Part shown: positions 34,079 through 46,190 of the stretch, piece after piece
Layout of the letters: each line of letters opens with the position of its first letter
How positions within the stretch are numbered: position 1 is the stretch's first letter
Assembly: GCF_030867095.1 (NCBI RefSeq)
Contig: NC_081833.1
Location: 71,801,395-71,865,394 of the forward strand
From: Alligator mississippiensis
Taxonomy: Eukaryota; Chordata; Crocodylia; Alligatoridae
Length of the DNA stretch: 64,000 bases
Reading direction: 5' to 3'
Position numbers and translations under genes: made by a program
Notes under the pieces: generated by a model
Databases searched by the model: none
Seen by the model: the letters and a program-made list of their open reading frames with translations, nothing else
What the model was told of the DNA's origin: nothing

Positions 34079-35709
34079 GGAATCTCTGCTGGTCGGAGAC
34101 TCCAAGGAAAGAGAGAAGCTAAAAGTGTGGCAGGATGTCAGTGAGAATGTAAATGGGTAGAAATCAGAAAGACAAAAGGGAAGGCTGGTAAAGGAGGTGG
34201 GAAGATAGCAGCAGGAGAAAAAAGGCCTCAGGGAGGCATTGCAATGATAGAATACAAGGCAGAAAAGAGGGAAGTTAATCTTATTTTTTACAATGCCCTA
34301 AAAAGTCTCTTATGATGTTTCGATTTAAGAACCAAACATCATTCTCTTTGCTTGGTTACAAGTGATGCTGAGTACCCTTAAGTCCAACAGAGGGCTTTTT
34401 CCCCCCTTTAATCTTTATAAAGCTTACTGTGCCTGCAGTCTATGTCGGCAAAGGTTGTTGGTGGGTGTAGCTTTCAGCTGATTCTGCATCAACTATTACA
34501 TTTTCCCCTTAGTGACTGTAATTGTAAATTAGATGTTAGATTAAAATGGTTGTGAGCAGCCACCATTTTAAAGATACGTAGCACGGCTCATATTTGCATA
34601 TATCTTAATCAAAGTGTTTGGCGAGTGAAGCAGCACTCCTGAAATGAAGCTGTTTGCCTTTCATGTGCCGCAAAAATCACTTGGAGAGACAACAGATGAA
34701 CAAATCTTCCTCAGATCTCCTTTGATGATATTTTTAAAATCATTTTTAAGCTCACTGTTGTGCTCGTGTCTCAGGGCCATAATCCTTCATCGAGTGAAAA
34801 GGGGTAAGTTGAAGAGACCAAATAATGCTGTACTGCACCAATGTATATGTGGAGCAATTAACTCTGCCAACTGACCTCTCCCATTTTATAATTGAGGGGA
34901 ACATTGTAACACAGAAATTTTAACTTGAGCACCAGGTCAACTCCAGGAAAATAAATAGTTTGGAGTTATTTAAATTCATTAAAACTGAAAGCTAAATTTA
35001 TACAAAGAGTTTTACAAAACATAACTGGTCAAATCCTATTGTTCTAATGCCACTCAAACTCCAAAAGGATGTAATGGGAATTTTACCTGAAGGACTAAGG
35101 GCTGCAGGCTTTAGCTGAACAGACACAGAAAAGACAAGTTGCTTTTATATATGCAATGAAAATTGTTTACTTTCACATCCAAACATTTTTATCATCTCAC
35201 CCCAAAACTGAACAGCCATGCACAGAACCAGAAAATCAAGGTGGCTGTAACCAGAAAATATAATTAATGAATCTGGGTTTGTAATTCAAAGAGAATAAAA
35301 ATAAAGTAAAGCAAATGAACCGTATTAAGGATGAAGAGATAATTCTATAAGGCAAATTTTCAGAAACTTCAGGTTTTCCATTATGCATCTGATGCACGTG
35401 CGTGCATACACACACACAAACACTAATTAGACATATTTGCATGCAGAATTGCCAAATTATTTCCCTTAATTACCTTGTTTTAATCTTGACATTGGCCTTT
35501 TGGTGCTAATAGACAAGCCCCTCATGCTCTGAAAATGTACACGGGTGCTTCTCCACCTGAAGAGTGTACACTGGATTGCTATGCCATCAGAAATGACCAC
35601 AAACAGCATTTGCCTCTAAACCCACATGAGCACTGAAGCCAAGAACAACCAGTGTGAAATGGGAACTGCATAACTTGGTTATGTATGACTGGACATTGTG
35701 ATGTGAATA
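34079..35709. other. Non-coding; candidate conserved element at 34430-34760
   Basis: 34430-34760 contains CATCAACTATTACA, an 8-bp perfect palindrome AAAATGGT / ACCATTTT (34543-34569), an octamer-like ATTTGCATAT (34591-34600) and TTAATCAAAG. A similar patch lies at 35430-35520 (TTTGCATGCAGAATTG, CTTAATTACC). Such dense transcription-factor-like words are typical of developmental enhancers, but only an alignment could show conservation. Confidence 0.35.
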
Positions 35710-36001
35710 CAGTATAACTTCATGAATCTGGCATGCTCAGGACCAAGCGCCTGCCAGAAATGTGAAAATTTGGATTTTTGAAACCAGAGCAGCTGCCAGT
35801 CCTGGAGTGGAGGGTAGTCGCGGCCAGTCCCAAAGCAGCAGCCGTACAGAGTGGGGGCGCGGGGTGGTGGATGGCAGCAAGCTTCCCCCTCCGCTGCTCT
35901 GGGACCAGCTGCCGCTACTCCCTGATGGAGTGTAGTTTTTAAAAGTGCCGGATTTTCAATAATTCTGGATTTTTTATATCCGGATTTATGAGGTCATACT
36001 G
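35710..36001. mobile_element. Tigger/pogo-like non-autonomous element
   Basis: The left end CAGTATAACTTCATGAATCT and the inverted right end CAGTATGACCTCATAAATCC are 20-odd-bp inverted repeats of the pogo/Tigger pattern (CAGTATRACYTCRT...CCGG). Both are bordered by TA (35708-35709 and 36002-36003), the Tc1/mariner target. The middle is GC-rich and encodes nothing. About 292 bp. Confidence 0.8.
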
Positions 36002-36379
36002 TAAATGTGATGGAGATTTTTAGGCATTATGAGTTTGCCCCCCAAAGCTCATTAATTAGAGTTAACTATACAATTTAAAAAGTAACCAAAATTTTGCAAT
36101 AATTCTTTAGTAAAGTGGCATTGTCTAGTTTGGGATTTGTGCTTTGTTTGATTTTTTAACTAAATTAGCTGTTCCTAAACAGAAGAGAGGACTAGAGAAG
36201 AGGGAGGCTTTTCTGGTTTGTTGTTGGTTTTTTGTTTTGTTTTGGTTTGGGGGGGCGGGGGGGGTTGGTTCAGTTGGGTTTTTTTGCTTTACTTTTCATT
36301 ACATAAAAATCCACACATGGGATAGTGCATTTAAAAACTCCCAAATGAAAGATAAAAATATTTTGTTTCTTTCATAATG

Positions 36380-37800
36380 ATACATAAAAAAAAATGTCCA
36401 TTTCTGCCAAAACATTTAATCCTCAAACCAGCAACCCCAGTTTCACGTCATTGAATTTTTTTGCAGAAACCTTTTACAATCATTTTTAAAAGTGCAATCC
36501 ATTTCCTTGAACCCTGCAGTCATGGTGAGGCTGTAATTAACTAAGTTTGTAAGGAATTTATGAAACTATTCTTCCGTACTATAAGGAGACACACTTTTAT
36601 CAAGACATGAGCATTGTCTAATTAAGAGAGATCTCATGCAGCCCATTAATTAATTCAATGTGTTAATCAAACAGCCAGAAATGCTGCTTAACTAACCCCT
36701 TATGTATCCAGGGGCAAATCATTCATTCACTGAAGATGTGATATGTTATATTGCTACATTGATTTGAATGGAGCAATCTTTGAAGTTGTGCTTTCATGGG
36801 TTAATTTGACAGAAGCCATGAAACGATAAGGGATTAAATCTTCAAGTGAATTTAGTACCCATGAATAATACTAAATTGGCAATAATGGTAAAGTAAGGTT
36901 CACCATTATTACTTGATTTCACGTACAAGACAGCTACAACTGTCAATCCCACCCAGTGCTACCCATGTCCTCGGTGCTGATCCAGAGATAGCGTCTCAGT
37001 AGCTGAGAAAGTATTTAAAGGGAGAGCCTCTTTCTCCCCGAACCTGAGTGCTGTGATTTACTTCCAGCTGCCAAGTGGCCATTGGCCATAGTGTTGCTCC
37101 CAGATAGCATAACGATGGCCATTTCATCAGCTGATAAAACAATTATTACTGTTGCAAACACAGCACGTTCCATGTTAATATGGGCCGCTCTGTTCTGGGC
37201 TGAATCAAATCTCAGGCCGTGGACATGTGAACAGCTTACCCCCCCATCAAATCAAGCTGTCCTCATGTAATAAAAGTTGGAAGTACTTGGCACAACCTCT
37301 CAAAGAATGAAGCGCTATCCCCATCACAGCAAATTTACTTTTGGACAAAACGGGGACAATTTCCTCAAATGCCTGCCTCTGCAGCCCCCGGTTGTTTCTT
37401 AAGCCTTGAAATGTGCCGTCTGCTCCTTTGAACAGAGCTGCTATGATGAGGTTTGCTACTTAGGCATACCTCTAAAGTTAATTTCCATTTGCGTGTCAGC
37501 AGCCTCACCTTGCTAGCCTGCAGTTTTACTTGCTTAGTTTTTGGGTAATCATATTGGCAAGAAAATTGCTAGCGAGGCCTATATTTAAAAGGCTGACTTA
37601 TAGTCAATTAGAGTTACAGAAAGACTCCAAAAGCAGGTTCTTCATCTGCTCTGACTCAGAGATCTCATTCATGTTTCCTGCATTATCATGTCATTTGAAT
37701 GAATAGTTACAAGACACTGCGCTCTCATGTGAAAATTAGCATATTATAATTCTTGTTTCTAAAGGTTTGTGATGCATTGGAAGCAGTGAGCTAAAACATC
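36380..37800. promoter_or_regulatory. Candidate conserved non-coding cluster
   Basis: Two dense patches stand out. 36440-36960 has TTAATTAATTCAATGTG, GGGTTAATTTGACAG and other homeodomain-type words. 37060-37290 has CATCAGCTGATAAAACAATT, combining an E-box with a SOX-type site. The stretch is free of recognisable repeats except at its edges, where a pogo-like element and an old CR1 stop. That pattern suggests constraint, but conservation is not shown by a single sequence. Confidence 0.3.
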
Positions 37801-37814
37801 TAGGCTGTAATCTC

Positions 37815-38912
37815 ATTCAATTGCATAGATTTTTTTTAAGACCAGAAAAATATTATTATGACCATCTTGCCTGACTTCCTATATAACAAAGACCAGAAAA
37901 TGCCATCCAGTAATTCCTGCCCATTACTTCCGCTTTGACAGAAGATATCCTTCTAGAACACACCCAGTCTTGGTTTAAAGTAATGGAGACTCTACCTCTC
38001 TCAGGAAGATATTCTGATGATGCATTACCTTTATAGTTAAAACTGCGTACCTTATTTCTAGTTTGAATTCATCAGCTCTCAGTTTCCAGCTACAGGACTG
38101 TTATACTATTATCTGCTAAGGAGCCCTCTACAGTCAGACATCTCCCTCCCTCCCCCTATGTTAGCGATCTATAGATCATAATCAAATCACCTCTTCATGT
38201 TCTCTTGAATAAGCTAAATAAGTTGAGCTTTACATTTTTCACTGCAAGGCTTTCCAGAACTCGGGCTTGCAATTGTTTTCCAGTTTGTCAACATCTGCTT
38301 TTCAATGTGCCTCGCAAAACTGGACAAAAGTTTTCCACACCTCTCTCTCTCAAACAGTTATTTCTCAGGTACTTAATATTCTGATGCTTCTACGTACAAC
38401 CATTAGTCCCTCTTAGGTACAGAATTGCTCTGGCAGTCATGTTCGCTAAGTCCTATCTGAAGCAACTGCTTTAAGGAATACGGTCCTCTGGGTCCTTTCT
38501 GATGGTCTTTTTCCCTTGCTAGGTATGGCGATTTTGCATCTGTCCGCATGAAAATACACATTGTTCAAAAAAACCCACTCACTAAGCAATACAGACTGGT
38601 TGTAGAACTGCCTTTCCTCCAAGTTGTGCGTTACCTGCAAATGTTACCAGCAAATCATTGATGCATGCGCTGAAGAAGAGTAGGTAAAGGACAGATCTCC
38701 ACGGGATCAGAAACTTCCTTTGGATGATAATTCTCCATTGATAGTTATCTTTTGAGAGCAATCATTTAGGCAATTCAGGATCCATTTAATACCTACTACA
38801 CCAATTATGTATAGTGATAATTGTTTTAATTAGAATGTTATGCAGTACTAAGTCAAACACATTACAGAAGTCTAAATATATTGTCAACACAGTTACCTCA
38901 AATTAAGCAGAG
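37815..38912 (-). mobile_element. Ancient CR1 LINE fragment
   Basis: Read inverted, the CR1 3' landmarks appear in order: CATAGATTTT..AGACCAGAA, GACCATCTTGCCTGACTTCC, CATCCAGTAATTCCTG, CAGTCTTGGTTTAAAG, ATCAAATCACCTCTTCATGT, then RT-domain remnants ending in AAGTCAAACACATTACAGAA. No frame survives. It is far more diverged than the CR1 copies at 14231 and 17755, so it is an old insertion. Confidence 0.7.
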
Positions 38913-39129
38913 ATGGGCATGGATCAGGGAGCTCCAAGGGAAAGAGAGATGAATCAGGAGCGGTGTTGTTGATTCAATAGACAGCAATCTTTCCTCTGGG
39001 TTGATATGGAATCAACAGTTTACTACGGGGCTAGAGAAACCATCTTTCAGATGAGACACAACACAGATGTCCCTTCCAACCAGGTTTGATTATTAAATAC
39101 CCTGTGGCACCTTTCCCTAAGAGTACTAG

Positions 39130-39954
39130 TGTTGGCGTTGGGGTCTTGACATCTGCTCATTGTGCGTGCCGGGTCTGACCTGGGTCACTTTCGTCGCTCT
39201 GCACGCGGGCTGTGGCCAGCAGCCCGGGCAGGCCGGATTGGAGAGGGCGGGCGCCGAGCTAGAATTAGGCACAGACACGTAACGGTTGATTTTAAGATTG
39301 TTTTACTTACACTGAGATGGTCGTGGTGTAGGCTGAGAACTTGCTTGAGTTGCGGTTACAACAGAAAACACGAACACACGTGGAGGTTGCAAGGCTCCAC
39401 ACAGACAGAACACGAACAATCACGTGGAGCTTGCTAGGCTCCACGCGGACAAACTCCGGATGTCCAGGACAAGCGCGCATTGAACTCGTCGTTACGTCTT
39501 ATAGTAGGCTCCGTTCGAAGACGGGAAGAGGTGGGCGGTGGATCAGGCCGCCAAACTCCTCTGAGCGACACACAGGGTTTCTATTACCCTGCCGCACACA
39601 CCCAGAGTCCCCACGAGATGGATGTGGAGTCCTCTTCGGCTTGGGCGGAAACTACTCAAGCCTCTTATACGGCTAGCAGGCCAATCGCTAGCCGCCACGT
39701 GTGAATAATTTAGCACTAGCCAATTATGGGGCACAAATTTGCATACGACGAGCAGGAACTCTTTGCACCGTGCATTTCTGTGCTGCAAAGGAAATGCACC
39801 CTGCAAAGATCGCTGCAAAGTGGCGGGAACACTCCCCTGCACGCGGGTTCTCTGTGCAGCAGAACTCCTCCGTGCAATGAAGTTGCAAACCCACGGGGAT
39901 AATTCTTAGTGCCGAAGCGCGCACACAAAAAAATCAGACCTCTGGGTCATGACA
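39130..39954 (-). mobile_element. Candidate solo retroviral LTR
   Basis: A CpG-rich block of about 825 bp contrasts sharply with its AT-rich flanks. Read on the minus strand it begins TGTCATGAC and ends CCAACA, the TG...CA rule of LTRs. Upstream-type signals come first: ATTGG boxes, CACGTG, and a TATA-like GTATAAG at 39663-39669. About 500 bp of possible R/U5 follow, with an AGTAAA that might serve as a poly(A) signal. No gag, pol or env and no primer-binding site flank it, so it would be a solo LTR. The 6-bp flanks (TACTAG, CTCATG) do not match. A CpG-island promoter or another repeat class is the alternative. Confidence 0.45.
39362..39449. repeat. 44-bp tandem duplication of a hairpin unit
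   Basis: Two adjacent copies share AACACGAAC, ACGTGGAG and AGGCTCCAC. Each forms a stem: in the second copy CGTGGAGC pairs exactly with GCTCCACG around a 7-nt loop. It lies in the presumed transcribed part of the candidate LTR. Confidence 0.75.
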
Positions 39955-42132
39955 CTCATGTGCTAATTTAACAAGCATATCCATTTTTTAAAGGTAGATG
40001 TCAATGTTGCATGTGGACTGTCATGGTGGTGATGAGCAGTAGTAGCTGTTCAAATCCATAGCAGTGGCTCAGCATCATTGAGTATTAGACACCACAATGC
40101 TCCATTTGGCGTTTCTTAGGAAATGAGTGTAGAACATTTGGGACTGGTGCACACCTCTCCCGTCCTTGTTACTTCCAGGTATTTAAAAACTAGGCTTAGA
40201 TGCAGCTCTGTTTCTATATGCGCAGTAAGACTGGGTCAGGCTATAGCTCCAGGAATCAGGAACGAGTCAGGGCAGGAGCAAAGAAACTGGGACTATCTAG
40301 ATAGATATCGACTGATCTGCATTAAGGCCAGCAAAAAACCCAAATGTTAAAGTCCTGGGCCAAGGCATTTTCAGAAGAACTGTCACCAGTAGGGAAACTC
40401 CCCCACAAAAGTAGACTACAACTAAAATCCATTAAAAAAATTTCTTTCTGAAAAATATTCTGGGGGAAAAAAATCTCTCTCCTGGGTTGAGATGCCTCAA
40501 AGGTTGGTTACTTCTGTAGCCCAAGCCCATGCATATCAGCACAGTTAACCTAAAGAGCTGACACTCAGAGTGGTAGGAAGCTTTACACATTCCTCCTCGT
40601 CATCGTGTACAAATCCTCATCATCCAAAACCAAAAAAAAAAAAGCAAGCATGATTATAGCTGCCCGAGGACACCAATAAATTACGCTGCTGCATTCCTTT
40701 TACATGGTATGTGCCCACGCAGACACTGTCCTTGGCATGGCAAGGCAGGCAAGCGAAGGACAAAAAGACTTTTTAGCAGCGGTTGCAGAAACTGTGACAG
40801 AGTGACTGCTGATTGCCACATCAAGCTAACTGTATTACAGAAATGAACTTCCTTTAAAATCCCCAGAGCACACAAACTTGCAGAAGCACTGCAATTTGTA
40901 GCAGGCAAATGCCATGAACAACACTTGGCTAAGGCTTTTTTACTGAACTATAACTAAACCGATTTTTTTTTTTTTTTTTTTTACAAAAACACAGTAATTC
41001 AAGACGCGGCAGAACTTGTTTTATTTATACAAATACTGTCTCCAGATTTACACATCGCATGAGTAAGCGGTGCAAAGAAAAATTATACCCCCCTCCCATC
41101 TAATTCTATACTTATGGCCAGCATTCGGTCATATGTAGTCATCTTGACTATGTACTGCAGAGATCTGTGTGGATAAGAGAGGAGGGAGAGATGAGTGATG
41201 CAAGACTGAAGATCTCCGATCCACTGAGCTGTTTGACTCTATTCCAGGAGGTTCCCGAATGCCATCGTGCCCACTACACGCAACACTAATGTGCCCACGT
41301 GTTTGCATTTTTCAGTTACAGATTACGGTGCATAGACTTTATGTCAGGAAGGCAAATGCGCTTTACTATTACATTTTTAAAACCTGCTGGACTACTGTAT
41401 CAATTGGATTCAACATTTTATATTTATTTTAATGAATGTCCTATCATTTATTTCCCAGGTGACTCTCAGCAGTTTCCTGCAGATTTATATCCAATTCCTG
41501 GAGACTTCAGGGCAATCCTGGAGGGTTGGCAACCCTAAATTCCAGACCCACAAGAGGCACAGCAATCCCACATATCCTGTATCTCACTTTCCCAGCAAAA
41601 GGCAATGGAGTTACATGTTTTCGGTAGATGCACCTACATAATTGTGTCTCCACCACAACGTGGTGCCAGAACCTCCCTCAACCTTGCATCGGATGGTTAA
41701 CATCTATGGCACACCACATGGGGGCTGGGAACCACAGGATCGTTTCCCTGCCTTCAGTCTTCTGTGCCAGCAAGGGGGAGCGGGAACTAGATTTGCCTGG
41801 TGTGTTAATTGCTCCGGAAGAAGAGTGCACAGGTCAATGGGAGCAGTTAAATGCAGGTCACAGCACCACATCTTCCCTCAACCGCATGGCGCTCTGTCTC
41901 TCTTTCTCAGTCCAACACACTCTCTTATGTTTTGCAGGAAACTGTCTGGAGTGCACCAAGTGCTCTGAGGTTTGTAACTTCTCCACGGTAAGGTAAAACC
42001 ACTCATTGCCACAGCCAATATTCACAAAGATGGTGCCTCCTCCTCCTCCTCTTGCCTATTTGGGATGATGAAAAGCTAAAGCAGTGACCTAGGTAGATGG
42101 CGCCTATCAACACAAGCCATCAAATGATGTGC

Positions 42133-42135
<3 letters not shown>
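39955..42135. other. Non-coding stretch with T20 run
   Basis: A run of 20 T lies at 40963-40982. Frames up to 122 codons (41628-41996) overlap in two phases. Only the small possible exon at 41938 deserves mention. Confidence 0.45.
41938..41987 (+). CDS. Possible 50-bp internal exon (weak)
   Basis: The segment is preceded by a long pyrimidine tract and TTTTGCAG, and is followed by GTAAGG, so both splice signals are good. One frame reads NCLECTKCSEVCNFST, a cysteine pattern of the kind found in extracellular repeats; another frame reads ETVWSAPSALRFVTSPR. I recognise neither as a known protein. No other exon is visible nearby and splice-like pairs arise by chance at this length scale. Confidence 0.15.
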
Positions 42136-42206
<71 letters not shown>

Positions 42207-42211
42207 TTTTT
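42136..42211. repeat. (TA)n microsatellite followed by T run
   Basis: About 63 bp of uninterrupted TA/AT alternation (42136-42198) passes directly into a 14-T run. Likely length-variable between individuals and error-prone in assembly. Confidence 0.97.
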
Positions 42212-43190
42212 AATAAAAGGGATGATTCATTAAGTACAAGAAGCTTTAGCTGCCATTTATGCCTTTGGTCTAAGACCTGATTATAAAGCTAAAACCCTCA
42301 TTGAAAGAAGACGATAGCAAGGCAAAACTAAACTGGCATATTTGGAAATTTAAATGCAGCAGCAGTTAAGGTTATACACTGCGCCGAGGTAAAAATCTTT
42401 AATTCTATTTTAAAGGCTCATTTTCCACAAATGGCTGAGCTGTTTAACTTAAAGTGAATAAATACCTAATGAGCCATTAAAGTCTATAAGTCTATATGGC
42501 CTCCAGGCACTGGTACCTGGATCCAGCCAATTATAGTTCCATAAGATAAGATGAAGACATCAGGTTGTTATTGGAATATATAAAGGTTGAAGACACTGTT
42601 AATAAGTCACTACAGGATGTGATAAAAATGGTTTAAACTGTTAAAAACTCTCAACGTGTTTTGCTAGACACTTTCTTATTTTACTCCTTGGTTTTTTCTC
42701 CTCCCTCGTGAAAGTCTAATTCTCGTTTTGCGGAGCCCTGAGAATCACACTCTGGAATATTACATTAACACCAAAAGGTGATTTGTTTCTACATTTCCAT
42801 GTTTTTAGCACGTACTCTGGGGGTTATGAAATATTAATGGCAGCAATTCCTCAAACGCGGCTCAAAGAAAATGGCTAGGAAAAAAAAAAGAAAATCAAGG
42901 AAATACCAAGAAATGTTTTTTAAAACCAAAGAAACTGCAGGAAGAAGTGGGGGAAAGGGTCATAAATAGTATGAAATCAACATTTTCTTTTGAGCAATAC
43001 AGACCTTGAGACTGTCCTAGCTGCACATTTCCGCATCTCTCTTCACAATGTGGATGTTTGTGTTGAAAATCGTTATTCAATCTTTCGGGTTTTTTTCAAA
43101 CATTGCCAAGTATGCAAGATTACATGTCTGGCCCCATGTAATCAAATAATTGGAAAGCAACAGGAACAGTTGATCATCTTGTGAGTTAAA
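42212..43190. other. Non-coding; possible conserved patch at 42380-42860
   Basis: AT-rich with words such as CTAATGAGCCATTAAAG and CACTTTCTTATTTTACTCC. No gene or repeat is recognised; conservation is a guess. Confidence 0.3.
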
Positions 43191-43671
43191 GCCCCATCCT
43201 GCAAAGACTTGCAAACCCACCTACTTTTCATCCTTTCACATCAACATCTTTGGGCATTCTCCCCTTCATACTTGGATGTGTCCTTTAAGCAAAGCAACCT
43301 CGTCAGCCTGCAAATCCCTTCTTCAGGCTCTCCTTTGTCATGATACCTATGGAGAGCTTGACAACGGTTAGGCAAACCAGTGCCTTTTACACTGACCAGC
43401 CTAATTTCCTTGTTTCCTACAGAATATGTCCGTCTGCTGCTTGTAATCACCTACTGAAACAGGAAGGTGCTGTGGGAGTATGGGACTTTCTTGTTCCAGG
43501 TGTTGTTCAAACACAACTACACTGGATTGCCAGTAAATGAGGATGGCTCATGAGCACTACCACAATATAAATCAATACACGGAAAATTGGTCAGCCATCC
43601 CAGACACTGTCATAGGAGCAGCCATAGTGTCCAAAACGAAGCACGTGTGTAAATATTTGCAGGATCAGGGC
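43191..43671. mobile_element. Possible TIR element with GCCC..ATCCTGCAAA ends
   Basis: GCCCCATCCTGCAAAGACTT at the left is mirrored by AATATTTGCAGGATCAGGGC at the right. These match a short palindromic repeat family frequent in amniotes. The interior is not visibly palindromic, so this may be two separate fragments or an element with an insertion. Confidence 0.35.
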
Positions 43672-46107
43672 TTCCCTGCTAGACACGGGCTGCAATATTT
43701 CATTCCCTAGTATCTCTTTCAAGCCTAGCAAAACCAGCAAAAAACCATCTCTCAGTGCAGTACAATCTCCTGTACTGCTCTTCAGAACTTGAGCATTCGT
43801 AATTTCTAAAGATTTACTTCTGTGCTAAGAACTGCTATATAAAAGCTACAGACCACAGTGTAGTTTTACAACAAATTATAGTCTTCCCTGAATAAGAGAG
43901 GGTTAGGATGGGCCACTGATGGTGCTATGTTCCTGTAGTTCTTTATCCTCCCCTTGCAAGTTTAAAGGATCTTATGTCAGGTACATAACTTAGGATGGCT
44001 CAGCAGTAGTTCCAACTTGCACAGGGAGTGATATTGGCACTCAGAAATCAGGGAGGCAAGCAGGTCTCCCAGATATTTCTCACCCCCTGCCTGGGATGAG
44101 CAGAGCTGTGTCTCAGGAGAGAACCCGACCAAGCCATTTCACATCCGGATAACGGCAAGAAAGCTACCCAGTTCTGCCGCCAATGAAATATACTCCTTCC
44201 CTGGCTCAAAGTTGTTATGCATCATAGTTCAAGCAAAGACAACAGAGACCAAACAATGTCAGGTGAGGAACTGACCCACAGATCACAAGAATTTAGTATC
44301 ACAGTGGAAATTTCTACGCATTGAAGAATTGCTCCTTGCTTTTCAGATGTAGTATAAAACTCTTACTTTCTTTGCTCACTTATGATTTGCTTATATGTTC
44401 TCATTTATTCTGGTAAAGCTTGAATACATTGAATGTTTTCTCCATCCGACGTGCAACCTGCCTATGCGAGTGGGAATTCCACCTCCTGATATAATGTTAG
44501 ACTCTTCCCAACAGTAGCTTTCCAATTAACGTATCCTCAAATACTATATACCAGACTTTTAGAGAGCTGTTTCTGTAAGTAACTCCTAATGCACATACAA
44601 ACTAGTTGCTTGCCAAAGCATACCTTTGAAAAAAATCATGCTCTTAATATCCACACTAGAAAATTTTTGTTATCCAAGTTCCCAGATTTTATATCTGCCC
44701 TCTCACTGGCACATTGGGACCAAGCTCCTGACTTCACAATAACTTTATGATGCTGCAATCCTTTTCTTAACAGCAACTCTAAAGTAATGAGTTTCTTGTA
44801 GTTGCACAAGGGAAGGGGGGGGGAAGGGAGAAGGATGCAGTTAAAGGAACACAATAAAACAAATTAAGAATCTGACGGTGTGAAAAATATATTCCAAAGT
44901 AGAATAATCACATCTGAGAAAATATAGATAAGCTAAAAGTTGAGGGGTTTGAACGCATACAAATTATTTCTGCACATGGTCCACTGTTGTGTGCAGAAGA
45001 TTGCTCATGGCGGCAAATTAAAAATTCAGGGTACTGTAGATAATGGAGAGTCAGTATCTTAATGCTACTTGCAGTCATCATAGTGCAGTGCAATCTTCTT
45101 TTTATTAAAGGAGATTATTTTCTTGTCTCTTGATTATATTTCCCAGTTAGCTCCTTGCCTTTTACTTACTGTTACCGGTATATATTATAAAGATGATAGC
45201 TACAGGCCAAGACATAATTTAAAACCTGTTCTCAACAGCTGTGTGCTTGTTGGCTTGAGACATATTGCTTTATAAATTCCAAAGTATATTCAATATGTAT
45301 AGATGACAGAAAATATGTAGTTCATGTTTGGAAAGGTATACTGGTGAAATTCGTAAACTTTTAAAATTACGATTCTGAATATTTTCTGTAATTTAATAGG
45401 TAAGATTATCAGGAGGGGGAAAGGGAGTAGGAATAGGTTAATTTTTTCAAAGAGGAATCATTTTTTTTTCTTGTAGAGCAAGTGGCTTTTAATAGCAATG
45501 CGGTAAGATGCATGTTTAATGTCCACCAAGCAGAGACAAAGAGAACATTGCTTCATGACTGGGAACAAACATTCAGAAATGGAAGGATTATAAAAACTGT
45601 ACAGTGACCTCCTGTGATGCAAATGCTAGATTATGTTCACATCAAGAGACAACCAGCAAGTTAACATGCTTTAAGAGGTGTCCAGAAAGCAAATTGAACT
45701 GACCAGGGAAAGACATGATTGTCAACAGGAGCAAACTACATCAGGGAGGGGGGAATTATAACCCTCAAACCAAAACTGACCAGCCTTATAAAACCCAGCG
45801 GCTGGTTTCAAGCTCTGCTGTGTAAAGGTGTAGTCCTCTTTGTTAGACAGAGCACTAAATTCATAGTGCAGTGTGCTCCAGGGACCCTGTGAAAACTAGA
45901 GGTCAATCCAACTCAAAACCCCGAGCACAAACTCCCTGAAATTTTAAAGAGGGGTCCACTTCGATTCTAAATCCACCATTGTGATGGTAAGTCCTTTTTA
46001 AATCTAAGATCATGACTAACAGCATTTTGCACTTAAATCTAACCATCCTGCCTGTATCCCTGGGTTTCACCACGCACCACTCGGGTGAGCAAAGAAAGCA
46101 TGAGACC
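43672..46107. other. Non-coding stretch, no gene recognised
   Basis: No frame above 75 codons, no repeats of note. A short G run lies near 44814-44823. Confidence 0.5.
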
Positions 46108-46190
46108 CATTTATAAAGGGAATGGATTGAAGCACAGAGAGATTAGATTGCTCTGCAAAGGCAGAATCCTAGCCCAGAAACAGGTTCCCA
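46108..46190 (+). mobile_element. MIR-like SINE tail
   Basis: AAGCACAGAGAGATTAGATT followed by CTCTGCAAAGGCAGAATCCT resembles the GAGGCACAGAGAGGTTAAGT tail region of MIR SINEs. Divergent and short. Confidence 0.4.

Noticed and set aside
39162..39924. Overlapping frames of 66-111 codons in a CpG island, as a gene with promoter
   Set aside because: Frames overlap on both strands and lack domains; the LTR-like ends and signals explain the block better.
41628..41996. 122-codon and 108-codon frames in two phases on the same strand
   Set aside because: Two phases cannot both be coding, no similarity is recognised, and the only exon-like signal covers the last 50 bp.
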